Below, one piece after another: positions 58,014 through 64,000 of a stretch of DNA of 64,000 nt; positions within the stretch are counted from its first letter, which is position 1; the number at the start of each line of letters is the position of its first letter. A model generated the notes under the pieces. It was not told where the DNA came from and searched no databases. It saw nothing but the letters and a program-made list of their open reading frames with translations. Source of the stretch: Deltaproteobacteria bacterium (GTDB lineage Bacteria; Myxococcota_A; Polyangia; Polyangiales; Ga0077539); assembly GCA_016218725.1 (NCBI GenBank), contig JACRDB010000097.1, positions 1 through 64,000 on the forward strand. Direction: 5' to 3'. The position numbers were made by a program, and so were the translations under genes.

Positions 58014-59901
58014 GGAGCTGGAGCCAGTCGCGGGCGTGGAGGGTGGTCACCAGGTGGGGGTCGCCGCGGTTGAAGCGGTCCCGGTCCAGGGCCAGGAAGG
58101 GCTCGAGCTCCGGCAGCTCCCAGAGCTCCATGGGGTAGATGGTGCAGCGCTCGCCGTCGTAGGCGTCCTTCTCCATGATGGCGTTGCATGCGTGGCGGGC
58201 GGCCTCGTTGGCGGCCTCCATGGTGGTGATGCGCGTGTAGGTCTGGAGGTAGTCCCCGCACATCCCCGTGGTGCCGTTGAACTGCAGCTCGTAGGCCTGG
58301 AAGGTCTGCGTGACGCCATCCCCGATGCGGCCCGGGCGCAGGGCGAACTCGCTCGGGCGGTTGATCATGAAGCGCACGGCGCCGACGGCGGGGACATTGA
58401 ACCGCACGTCCGCGTCGGCGTGGTAGAACCTGGGCTTCAACGGCAGGTGCGTCCAGGGCGTGGTGGACGCGCCGACGGCGTTGGCGTTGCCGCCGCTGAC
58501 CCCCGTGGCCTCCCGGAGCTGGTGCCACACCTCGTCGGCGAACTCCTCCTCGGTGCAGTCCAGGGCGCGCTTCCCGTTGGAGCCGACCGCCTCCCAGATG
58601 CCGACGTCCACGGAGATCACCGTCCCGATGCCGTAGGCGTTGAGCATGTCCTCCCGCCAGAACTGGCTCTGGGCGATGGCCGACAGGCCCCACGCGCTGT
58701 TCAGGCAGTACAGGTGCCCCTCCAGGAAGTGCACCCGCTCCGTGAGGTAGAACTGGATGCCCGACTGGTAGCCGTAGGGGCTCGCGTTATGGAACTGCAC
58801 CGCCCGCTGCAGGTCCACCGTCGGCATGGGCATGGGGAACGACGCCGTGAGCACCTTCACCAAGGCGTAGAGCGGCAGCGCGAGCACGGCGAACTCGAAG
58901 TCCACCGCGTGCCGCAGCTCCAGGGGCGGGCCTCCGCCCGGACCCTGCACGTCGAACTGCGGCGCGTCCCCGGGCAGCAGCTTGATCTTGTCGAGCGAGT
59001 GGTTGAGGTTGAACTTCACCCCCAGGGAGTGCTGGAGGAAGTTCTGCCAGTGCTCGAGCCACGCCTCGCTGGTCGGGCCGGTCATGGTGCGGTCGGTCTC
59101 CAGCCCGTCGGAGAGCTGGTCCAGGAGGAGCTGCACGCTCACGGCGCCGTAGGTGCGCGCGTCGCTCTCCTTGGCGTCCATGGCGACCAGGGCCTCCGGG
59201 GTCTTCTGCACCCACGCCTGCGCCTGCGGGCTCAGCCGGCTGGCCTCCATGAAGTCCCACCAGCTCAGGTGCTCCAGCTCCGCCGTGCGCCGCTCCGCGC
59301 AGGTGGTCATGAACTGCAGGATCGCCAGCTCGATGATCACCGTGTCTTCAAAGGTGGCCCCCACCGTGGAGAGGAAGTCCCGGAGCATCTGCACCAGGTC
59401 CCGCAGGCCGAGCTTGCGGCGCGTAAACCGGTGCACCCGGAGCCCGTCCGCCGCGGCGTAGCCCAGCACCGTGGTGGGGTGCAGGTTGTCCAGCGTGGTG
59501 CGTCGATCCGCGCGGGCCTTCCACGTGCCCGGCGCCACCTCCTCCACGATGGGCGTGCGGCGCATGGTCTCGTTGAGGTGACGGTAGAACGCCGGGAAGA
59601 ACCGGTAGCCGTGCTCCCCAGGCAGGAGCTTGCGCGGGTCCGTGAGCTTGGTGGAGGGGTTCCCCGCGGCGTCGATCTTGCCCGCCGCCTGCGCCGCCGC
59701 CACCGTGGCCAGCGGCTCGTCCTTGAGCATCTGCTTGAAGCCCACGCCGTCCGGCACCGGCGCCGCATACTGCGTGCGAGACCGCCCGCCCACCACGGCC
59801 TTGGTCTCGTACACCGTGACCGCGTAGCCGCGCACGGCCAGCTCATGGGCGGCGGTAAGCCCCGCCACGCCCGCGCCAAAGACAACCACCCTCTTGCCCA
59901 T
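58003..59901 (-). CDS. FAD-dependent amine-oxidase-like desaturase
   Basis: 632 aa of the phytoene-desaturase/hydroxysqualene-dehydroxylase class. FAD motif 'VVVFGAGVAGLTAAHELAVRGY' and 'ETKAVVGGRSRT' at the start, 'LLPGEHGYRFFPAFYRHLNETMRR' near residue 95, and a family-type C-terminal half. Longer than bacterial CrtI (about 490-510 aa), so a distinct subgroup. It sits last in an operon with a polyprenyl synthase, so the substrate is probably an isoprenoid or a product of it. A GAGG precedes ATG 59901, 4 bp after the upstream stop. Function specific to this cluster is inferred only from neighbours. Confidence 0.85.
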   Translation of the reverse strand: MGKRVVVFGAGVAGLTAAHELAVRGYAVTVYETKAVVGGRSRTQYAAPVPDGVGFKQMLKDEPLATVAAAQAAGKIDAAGNPSTKLTDPRKLLPGEHGYRFFPAFYRHLNETMRRTPIVEEVAPGTWKARADRRTTLDNLHPTTVLGYAAADGLRVHRFTRRKLGLRDLVQMLRDFLSTVGATFEDTVIIELAILQFMTTCAERRTAELEHLSWWDFMEASRLSPQAQAWVQKTPEALVAMDAKESDARTYGAVSVQLLLDQLSDGLETDRTMTGPTSEAWLEHWQNFLQHSLGVKFNLNHSLDKIKLLPGDAPQFDVQGPGGGPPLELRHAVDFEFAVLALPLYALVKVLTASFPMPMPTVDLQRAVQFHNASPYGYQSGIQFYLTERVHFLEGHLYCLNSAWGLSAIAQSQFWREDMLNAYGIGTVISVDVGIWEAVGSNGKRALDCTEEEFADEVWHQLREATGVSGGNANAVGASTTPWTHLPLKPRFYHADADVRFNVPAVGAVRFMINRPSEFALRPGRIGDGVTQTFQAYELQFNGTTGMCGDYLQTYTRITTMEAANEAARHACNAIMEKDAYDGERCTIYPMELWELPELEPFLALDRDRFNRGDPHLVTTLHARDWLQLLIP

Positions 59902-59904
59902 CGC

Positions 59905-60348
59905 TCACCTCGGGACCGTCGGCGCTCCGTCCCTCCAGCGCGCCAGGATCGCCGGCTGGGAGGGGCTCCGCAAGACACCGTGAAGGTACATCATCAACGC
60001 GTCATGCGCGGTAGACAATTGCGCCACCGCACCACGGAGTGCCAGCCGATCTTCCAGGATCGCCGCCGGGAGCGCGTCCCGGCCCTCGATGAGCCCGAGG
60101 ATGGCCTCCCGGGAGGTGCGCGCCAGCACCGCGCCAGGGACCTCGGGCACCACCCGGGCGTGCGCATCGGGTGCGCCGACGGTGACCCGTTCGCCATCGA
60201 CCACCAGGGTGACAAACAGACCCTGGAGGGCCCGGGCCAGGGCCCCGGAGGCCGCCGGGGCCTCGCGGGCGAGGGCCTCCAACGAGGCCGAGAGCACCGC
60301 GCCGAAGGGGCCCTCAGGGGGTGAGGAACTCAAAGAACCCTCGGCCAT
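59905..60348 (-). CDS. SCP2-like sterol/lipid carrier domain protein
   Basis: 147 aa. 'LFVTLVVDGERVTVG...VLARTSREAILGLIEGRDALPAAILEDRLALRGAVAQL' follows the SCP2 plan: a beta sheet, then a helix ending in a 'lower-the-threshold' element that shields a lipid cavity. No signal peptide. Its ATG 60348 lies 35 bp inside the upstream gene's end. In an isoprenoid operon it may present or transport the hydrophobic intermediate; inference from fold and context. Fairly weak sequence match. Confidence 0.62.
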   Translation of the reverse strand: MAEGSLSSSPPEGPFGAVLSASLEALAREAPAASGALARALQGLFVTLVVDGERVTVGAPDAHARVVPEVPGAVLARTSREAILGLIEGRDALPAAILEDRLALRGAVAQLSTAHDALMMYLHGVLRSPSQPAILARWRDGAPTVPR

Positions 60349-61351
60349 CGAACCTTACGGCCTCGCCCTTCAAGCTCCCTCGGAGCGTCAGAGGGCCGTT
60401 GACCTCGTGGATGCGGGTGAGCGTCAGGGCCGTCTCGTCGGGCACCGCGACGCAGGCGACGGACGAGGGCTCAAAGGTGAGATCTACGTGATCGGCGCCC
60501 TCGCGGGCCCCCACCCGGAAGCGCTGCGGGACGTCCGAGGCGCCCTCCGCGGTGAGGAGCCCCGCCACGCGCGGGAAGCGAGGGATGCGCCTCGGACCGA
60601 GGCGACCCTCGCGGGTCACGGTGAGGGCCTGGTCCCGAAGGAGCCGGTACTGCACGCCCCCTCGCCAGACCATGAGGGCCTGGACCCTGGCGCGCAGCCT
60701 CGCGCGGTCCGTGAGGCGCACGAACACGCAGCTCCAGGGGTCGTCGAGGTTGCGGGCGAGCCCGAAGCCCCACTCCCAGGCGAAGTCCTGGCCCCAGCGG
60801 AAGACACCCCAGTTGTGGTCGTGGTACGCAGGGACGCCCTCCAGGCGGAGCGGTCGCCCCTCGACGGTGACGGTCCCAAAGGCAAGCATCCTCGGGACCA
60901 GGAGCCACTGGAGCGGAGGCCCATCCTCCAGGGGCACGTTCGGCACCCAGGCCGGGAGCGTGGTGGGGACAAAGGTCAGGTCCAGGGCGAGGCCCTGCCG
61001 GGGCAGCGCCGCCCGCACCCGGAAGCGCCCGTCGGTGAACTCCACCCGGTGGTCCCCGACCCCGAGGCCCACGCTCCCGGACGGGAGCCACAGGGCCTCG
61101 GCGGGGAAGGTTTCCACCTCGCCGTGCCAGCGTCCCCGGTGCTCGCACACCAGCACCAGGCGCCCCAGGCGCTGGAGCGCCGAGGAGCCCTCCCAGGCGA
61201 GGTCCATGACCGAGAGGTTCACCAGTAGGTCCAGCCCGTCGCCGTGGACGCAGAAGTGGTACCACTCCTTGGAGGGCTCCTCGGTGCGTCGGGCGCGGAG
61301 GAAATCGGTCCTGGCGATGGCCCGCTCAAGGACGGCCCGAGAGAGCTCCAC
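60314..61351 (-). CDS. CrtC-like carotenoid 1,2-hydratase / lipocalin-like protein
   Basis: 345 aa, beta-rich. Signature 'AYHDHNWGVFRWGQDFAWEWGFG' (about residues 173-195), the HNWG motif of CrtC-type hydratases and related lipocalin-like proteins. The motif belongs to enzymes that add water to a terminal isoprenoid double bond; here the hydratase role is by analogy. Other stretches ('WLPSGSVGLGVGDHRVEF', 'VERPLRLEG'-like) fit the fold. GTG 61351 comes 2 bp after the stop of the 116-aa gene, so tightly coupled. No recognised signal peptide. Substrate unknown. Confidence 0.75.
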   Translation of the reverse strand: MELSRAVLERAIARTDFLRARRTEEPSKEWYHFCVHGDGLDLLVNLSVMDLAWEGSSALQRLGRLVLVCEHRGRWHGEVETFPAEALWLPSGSVGLGVGDHRVEFTDGRFRVRAALPRQGLALDLTFVPTTLPAWVPNVPLEDGPPLQWLLVPRMLAFGTVTVEGRPLRLEGVPAYHDHNWGVFRWGQDFAWEWGFGLARNLDDPWSCVFVRLTDRARLRARVQALMVWRGGVQYRLLRDQALTVTREGRLGPRRIPRFPRVAGLLTAEGASDVPQRFRVGAREGADHVDLTFEPSSVACVAVPDETALTLTRIHEVNGPLTLRGSLKGEAVRFDGRGFFEFLTP

Positions 61352-61353
61352 GG

Positions 61354-61704
61354 CTACCGCAGGAGCTCCCGGAGGGTGCCGGGCGGAGGGTCTCCGGCGT
61401 CCGGGGTGATCGCCGTGGGAGGCTCCGGGGCGCCCGCGGCCAGGCGCCCGGTGGTCTCCAGCACCTTGAGGGCCAGGGCCACGGAGCCGAGCACCGCGAG
61501 CCCGCCGGGGTCCAGGTGCGTGACCTCGGGGCTCTCGGCAGGGTTCCTGTCCACCGCGGGGACCAGCGCGTCCAGGAGCTGGAGCCACCGCTCGGCGGCG
61601 CGGCGCGCGCCGAGGCACACGTGCAGGAAGGGGCTCGCGCTGGCGAAATCCTCCCGGCAGCCGTCGGGGCTCTCCCTCGCGCGCGCGTGTGCCTGCGCGC
61701 TCAC
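61354..61704 (-). CDS. Hypothetical protein of the isoprenoid operon (116 aa)
   Basis: 116 aa, no signal peptide, no family recognised. Helical and Ala/Leu-rich, with 'CLGARRAAERWLQLLDALVPAVDRNP' and 'LDPGGLAVLGSVALALKVLETTGRLA' as the most conserved-looking stretches. GTG 61704 overlaps the stop of the next gene (GTGA). Its position inside an isoprenoid operon is the only functional clue. Confidence 0.6.
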   Translation of the reverse strand: MSAQAHARARESPDGCREDFASASPFLHVCLGARRAAERWLQLLDALVPAVDRNPAESPEVTHLDPGGLAVLGSVALALKVLETTGRLAAGAPEPPTAITPDAGDPPPGTLRELLR

Positions 61705-62066
61705 GCGCGCTCGCGCGAGAGGCGCGCCAGGTGCAGCGCGGCGAGGACCTCTTCGGGCTCCTGGCCCGCGGCGATGAGGGCGTCCAGGAGCGCCGAGGGG
61801 ATGAGCTTGCGCGAGTCCGGCTCCAGGATGTTGAGCGTGGCGCCCTCCCAGAGGGCCTGGGCGCCGCGGAACAGCGGCGAGGCCAGGAGCCGCTCCTGCC
61901 AGGCCCGGCCCTCGTCCGTGAGGGCGAAGCGCCGACCCTCCTCCAGCAACGACTGGAAGGCGGCCTGGGAGGCCACGGGGTACTTGAAGAGCACGAGCTG
62001 CAACCCCCGGAGGGCCTGCACGAAGGGCTCCCTGGGGTCCTCGGGCGCCGAGGTGTCAGCGGTCAT
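61701..62066 (-). CDS. Hypothetical protein of the isoprenoid operon (121 aa)
   Basis: 121 aa, no signal peptide. Helical, with 'ALRGLQLVLFKYPVASQAAFQSLLEEGRRFALTDEGRAW' and 'LFRGAQALWEGATLNILEPDSRKLIPSALLDALIAAG'. Unrecognised, but the pattern looks like a folded small domain. Start ATG 62066 overlaps the stop of the Ig-like gene (ATGA). It and the neighbouring 116-aa gene could form a complex. Confidence 0.62.
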   Translation of the reverse strand: MTADTSAPEDPREPFVQALRGLQLVLFKYPVASQAAFQSLLEEGRRFALTDEGRAWQERLLASPLFRGAQALWEGATLNILEPDSRKLIPSALLDALIAAGQEPEEVLAALHLARLSRERA

Positions 62067-62899
62067 GGCGCCGACGGGTCGCCCTGCGTGGGGTCACCCT
62101 GGGTGGGGTCTCCCGGCGCGGGGTAGCGCGCGGGCGCAGGGCCCTCCGTGTGCACCGGCGCCACGACCTCGACCTCGACGCGCCGACGGCAGATGGTCCC
62201 TGCGAGGTTTGACTCCACCAGCAAGGTATACAGACCGGGCTCCACCCCGCGGAGGCTTACCTGGATCTCCACCACGTTGCGCCCTCCGGGCTCGACGGTG
62301 TGATCGCCCGCGAGCACCCTGGACTCCGCGGCGCGACCCTGGCCCGAGGTGGCGTGGATCAGCTCCGAGAGCGTGACATGGAAGCCCACCCTCTCGCTGC
62401 CCGGGTTGGTCACCGGGTGAAACACCTGGAACGTGGTCCCGGTCCGCTCGCGCACGTACTCCGAAAGCACCACCGGCGGCGGCGGCGCCGGCGGCGTCAC
62501 CGGGGGCTGCGGGTGGTGCGCGCCGTGGTGCCCGAAGTGGCCGTGGGACAAGGTCCCCACGACGCCCACGAGGTGCTCGGCGTAGCGGAACCCGATCCCT
62601 GCGAGGCGCTCGTACTGGGTCATTTCGCCCAGGGCGAACTCATAGAGCACCTCGCTCCAGGGTCGCGGAGCGGCGGTGCCCGCGGCGCCTGCGGCGCGTC
62701 CCGGCCTGGGCGTGGACTCTGCACCGGGAGGGCGCGGCCCCGGCGCGGGCGGCATTGGCACCGGTGCGCTGGGAGGTCGGGGCGGCGCGACCGGTCGCTG
62801 GACCATCATCGGCGGCCGGGGCCCGATGCCCGTCCCGCCGCCCGTGCGCCCTTCGATCCAACCCGAGGTGCCCCGCACCGAATAGCCCTTGAAGGTCAT
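62063..62899 (-). CDS. Hypothetical protein with Pro-rich N-terminus and Ig-like C-terminal domain
   Basis: 278 aa without a signal peptide. Residues about 1-80 are Gly/Pro/Arg-rich and low in complexity. A helical segment follows ('LYEFALGEMTQYERLAGIGFRYAEHLVGVV'), then a His-rich stretch, and a beta-sandwich with 'FQVFHPVTNPGSERVGFHVTLSELIHA' and 'EPGGRNVVEIQVSLRGVEPGLYTLLVESNLAG', like an Ig or CARDB fold. It may be a scaffold or granule-surface protein; guess. ATG 62899 with AAAGGGG about 8 nt upstream, 31 bp after the polyprenyl synthase. Confidence 0.65.
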   Translation of the reverse strand: MTFKGYSVRGTSGWIEGRTGGGTGIGPRPPMMVQRPVAPPRPPSAPVPMPPAPGPRPPGAESTPRPGRAAGAAGTAAPRPWSEVLYEFALGEMTQYERLAGIGFRYAEHLVGVVGTLSHGHFGHHGAHHPQPPVTPPAPPPPVVLSEYVRERTGTTFQVFHPVTNPGSERVGFHVTLSELIHATSGQGRAAESRVLAGDHTVEPGGRNVVEIQVSLRGVEPGLYTLLVESNLAGTICRRRVEVEVVAPVHTEGPAPARYPAPGDPTQGDPTQGDPSAP

Positions 62900-62929
62900 T
62901 TCTCAACCCCTTTGTCCGCTGCCCCGACG

Positions 62930-63967
62930 CTACCGCGTCCGGTCCATCACATAATCCACAAGCGCCGTCAGGAAGCCCTGATGCACCGAGGGTTTGAGCC
63001 ACCCTCGGGCGCTCTCAAGCGTGCGGCGCGCCCGCTCCGCCCGCCGGGTCGCCACCGCGCGAGCGTGCCCGAGGCTATCACGACGGTCCACCAGCGCACG
63101 CAAATAAGACACCCCCTCCTCGGTCTTGGAGGCCCTCGGGAGCCGCAGGAGATCCTTTGCCCGCGCGCGCTCCGAGGGCTCCGCGTGGCGCAACGCGTGC
63201 AGCAGGATCAGCGTGCGCTTGCCCTCCCAGAGGTCGCCGTTGGCCTCTTTTCCATACACGGCTTCCTCGGAGGCGAGGTTGAGCACATCGTCCTGGATCT
63301 GGAAGGCCATGCCCAGGAGCACGGCGAAGCGGGTGAGGGTCCAGCGCTGGGCCTCGGAGGCCCCCGCGGCGAGGGAGCCGAGCAGGCTCGGGGCGATGAA
63401 CGTGTACCAGCAGGTCTTCTGGTAGACCATCCGGAGGTAGTCGCGGTCTTCGAGGTCCCAGGTGTCGTGACGGATCCAGTCGAGCTCCACGGCCTGCCCC
63501 TCGGCGGACTCCCGGGCCATGCGGGAGACCACCTGGAGGATCCGCAGGGCGGGGCCCAGGCCCAGCCTCTCGGTGTTGTCCAAAAGGGGCTGCAGCGAGA
63601 GGGCGAGCATCGCGTCGCCGACGTTCACCGCCACCGGGGCGCCGTGCAGCAGGTGCAGCGTGGGGCGCCCGCGGCGCAGGAGCGAGCCGTCTTCGATGTC
63701 GTCATGGATGAGGAACGCGTTGTGGTAGAGCTCCAGCGCGGTGGCCGTGGGCAGGGCGTCTTCAAGGCGCCCGCCGAGGGCGCGGCACACGGCGATGCAG
63801 AGCCCCGGGCGCAGGGCCTTGGCGTCCCTCATCGGGTAGTCGAGCATGAGCTCATAGAGCGGGCGATACGCCCGACGGCCCGTCGGGAGGAGGCCCTTGA
63901 GCGTCTCCAGCACGCCCTCCCGGACCCCGGAGAGGTACGCCTCCAGGGCCCGTCGGGCCTCGCTCAC
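62930..63967 (-). CDS. Polyprenyl (geranylgeranyl-type) diphosphate synthase
   Basis: 345-aa isoprenyl chain-elongation enzyme. First Asp-rich motif 'LIHDDIEDGSLLRRGRPTLH' (about residues 90-109), then a region around 'YLRMVYQKTCWYTFIAP' with the usual KT, and second motif 'FQIQDDVLNLA' (about 221-231), in which the last Asp is Asn (DDxxN). 'DDIED' followed by 'LRRG', plus DDxxN, resembles eukaryotic geranylgeranyl diphosphate synthases more than bacterial IspA. Product length cannot be read. GTG 63967, which probably overlaps an upstream stop as GTGA. Leads the operon visible in this window. Confidence 0.9.
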   Translation of the reverse strand: MSEARRALEAYLSGVREGVLETLKGLLPTGRRAYRPLYELMLDYPMRDAKALRPGLCIAVCRALGGRLEDALPTATALELYHNAFLIHDDIEDGSLLRRGRPTLHLLHGAPVAVNVGDAMLALSLQPLLDNTERLGLGPALRILQVVSRMARESAEGQAVELDWIRHDTWDLEDRDYLRMVYQKTCWYTFIAPSLLGSLAAGASEAQRWTLTRFAVLLGMAFQIQDDVLNLASEEAVYGKEANGDLWEGKRTLILLHALRHAEPSERARAKDLLRLPRASKTEEGVSYLRALVDRRDSLGHARAVATRRAERARRTLESARGWLKPSVHQGFLTALVDYVMDRTR

Positions 63968-64000
63968 CGCGGCGCCCCGGAGGTCATCGCCCGCGCCACG
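63964..64000 (-). CDS. Partial gene cut by the window edge
   Basis: In the frame that would overlap the polyprenyl synthase start as GTGA, an open reading frame runs out of the window and ends '...MTSGAPR' then TGA at 63964-63966. Only about 11 codons are visible. The other genes of this operon overlap in the same way, which supports it, but the product cannot be named. Confidence 0.4.
   Translation of the reverse strand, partial: VARAMTSGAPR

Noticed and set aside
1..64000. CRISPR arrays, tRNA, rRNA, IS elements or prophage genes
   Set aside because: No regularly spaced non-coding repeats, cloverleaf-like sequence, transposase or integrase was seen. The only repeats found are intragenic or the short sites listed.

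Overview
This 64-kb window is very GC-rich, uses GTG starts often and is densely packed with short gene overlaps (ATGA, GTGA, TGATG). Gene content points to the Myxococcota (myxobacteria and relatives): many Hanks-type Ser/Thr kinases with a C-terminal transmembrane segment, one with the HRDVSPQN catalytic loop common in that group; several CRTAC1/FG-GAP lipoproteins; a zinc protease ending in a MYXO-CTERM-like sorting tail; DUF4215-type Cys repeats; and an HprK-RapZ-HPr-EI cluster. I saw no rRNA, tRNA, CRISPR array, IS element or integrase. The window looks chromosomal.

Layout. 0.3-2.5 kb: nitroreductase-like and patatin-like genes. 2.5-3.4: menB. 3.4-7.4: hprK-rapZ-ptsH-ptsI. 7.4-8.0: L,D-transpeptidase. 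8.0-19.1: an array of four large FG-GAP/CRTAC1-type lipoproteins around a 26-repeat cysteine-rich lipoprotein, in alternating orientations. 19.2-24.9: membrane protein, lipoprotein, a macrodomain-like orphan, radA and a small cytochrome c. 24.9-31.1: an RCC1-repeat receptor kinase, divergent from a helical-repeat/kinase/lipoprotein operon. 31.1-35.9: DUF1801 protein, lipase-like hydrolase, kptA, 3-hydroxyacyl-CoA dehydrogenase and FHA-GGDEF-like genes. 36-41: Fe-S oxidoreductase, lipid kinase, lnt and a MerR-TPR regulator. 41-46.7: PEGA kinase, helical protein, two-component pair and a PD-(D/E)XK-like protein with KLEG repeats. 46.9-51.7: VCBS-type lipoprotein, ferredoxin-NADP-type reductase, matrixin-type protease with partner, and a tiny peptidoglycan-binding protein. 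51.8-58.0: histidine kinase, FAD monooxygenase and a giant kinase-ATPase-TPR regulator. 58.0-64.0: a tightly coupled operon with a polyprenyl synthase, three unknown proteins, a CrtC-like hydratase, an SCP2-like protein and an FAD amine-oxidase-like desaturase.

How they fit. The signalling genes (four Ser/Thr kinases, two histidine kinases, FHA protein, HprK/PTS) and the exported lipoproteins suggest heavy investment in surface sensing and surface proteins; Lnt would mature the lipoproteins. The last operon is the best candidate for an undescribed system, probably making or modifying an isoprenoid lipid. About ten genes carry a -10-like hexamer 6-10 nt before the start codon, which suggests leaderless transcripts and was used to choose several starts. 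Start codons, -10 boxes and family names were all read by eye; no database search was run.
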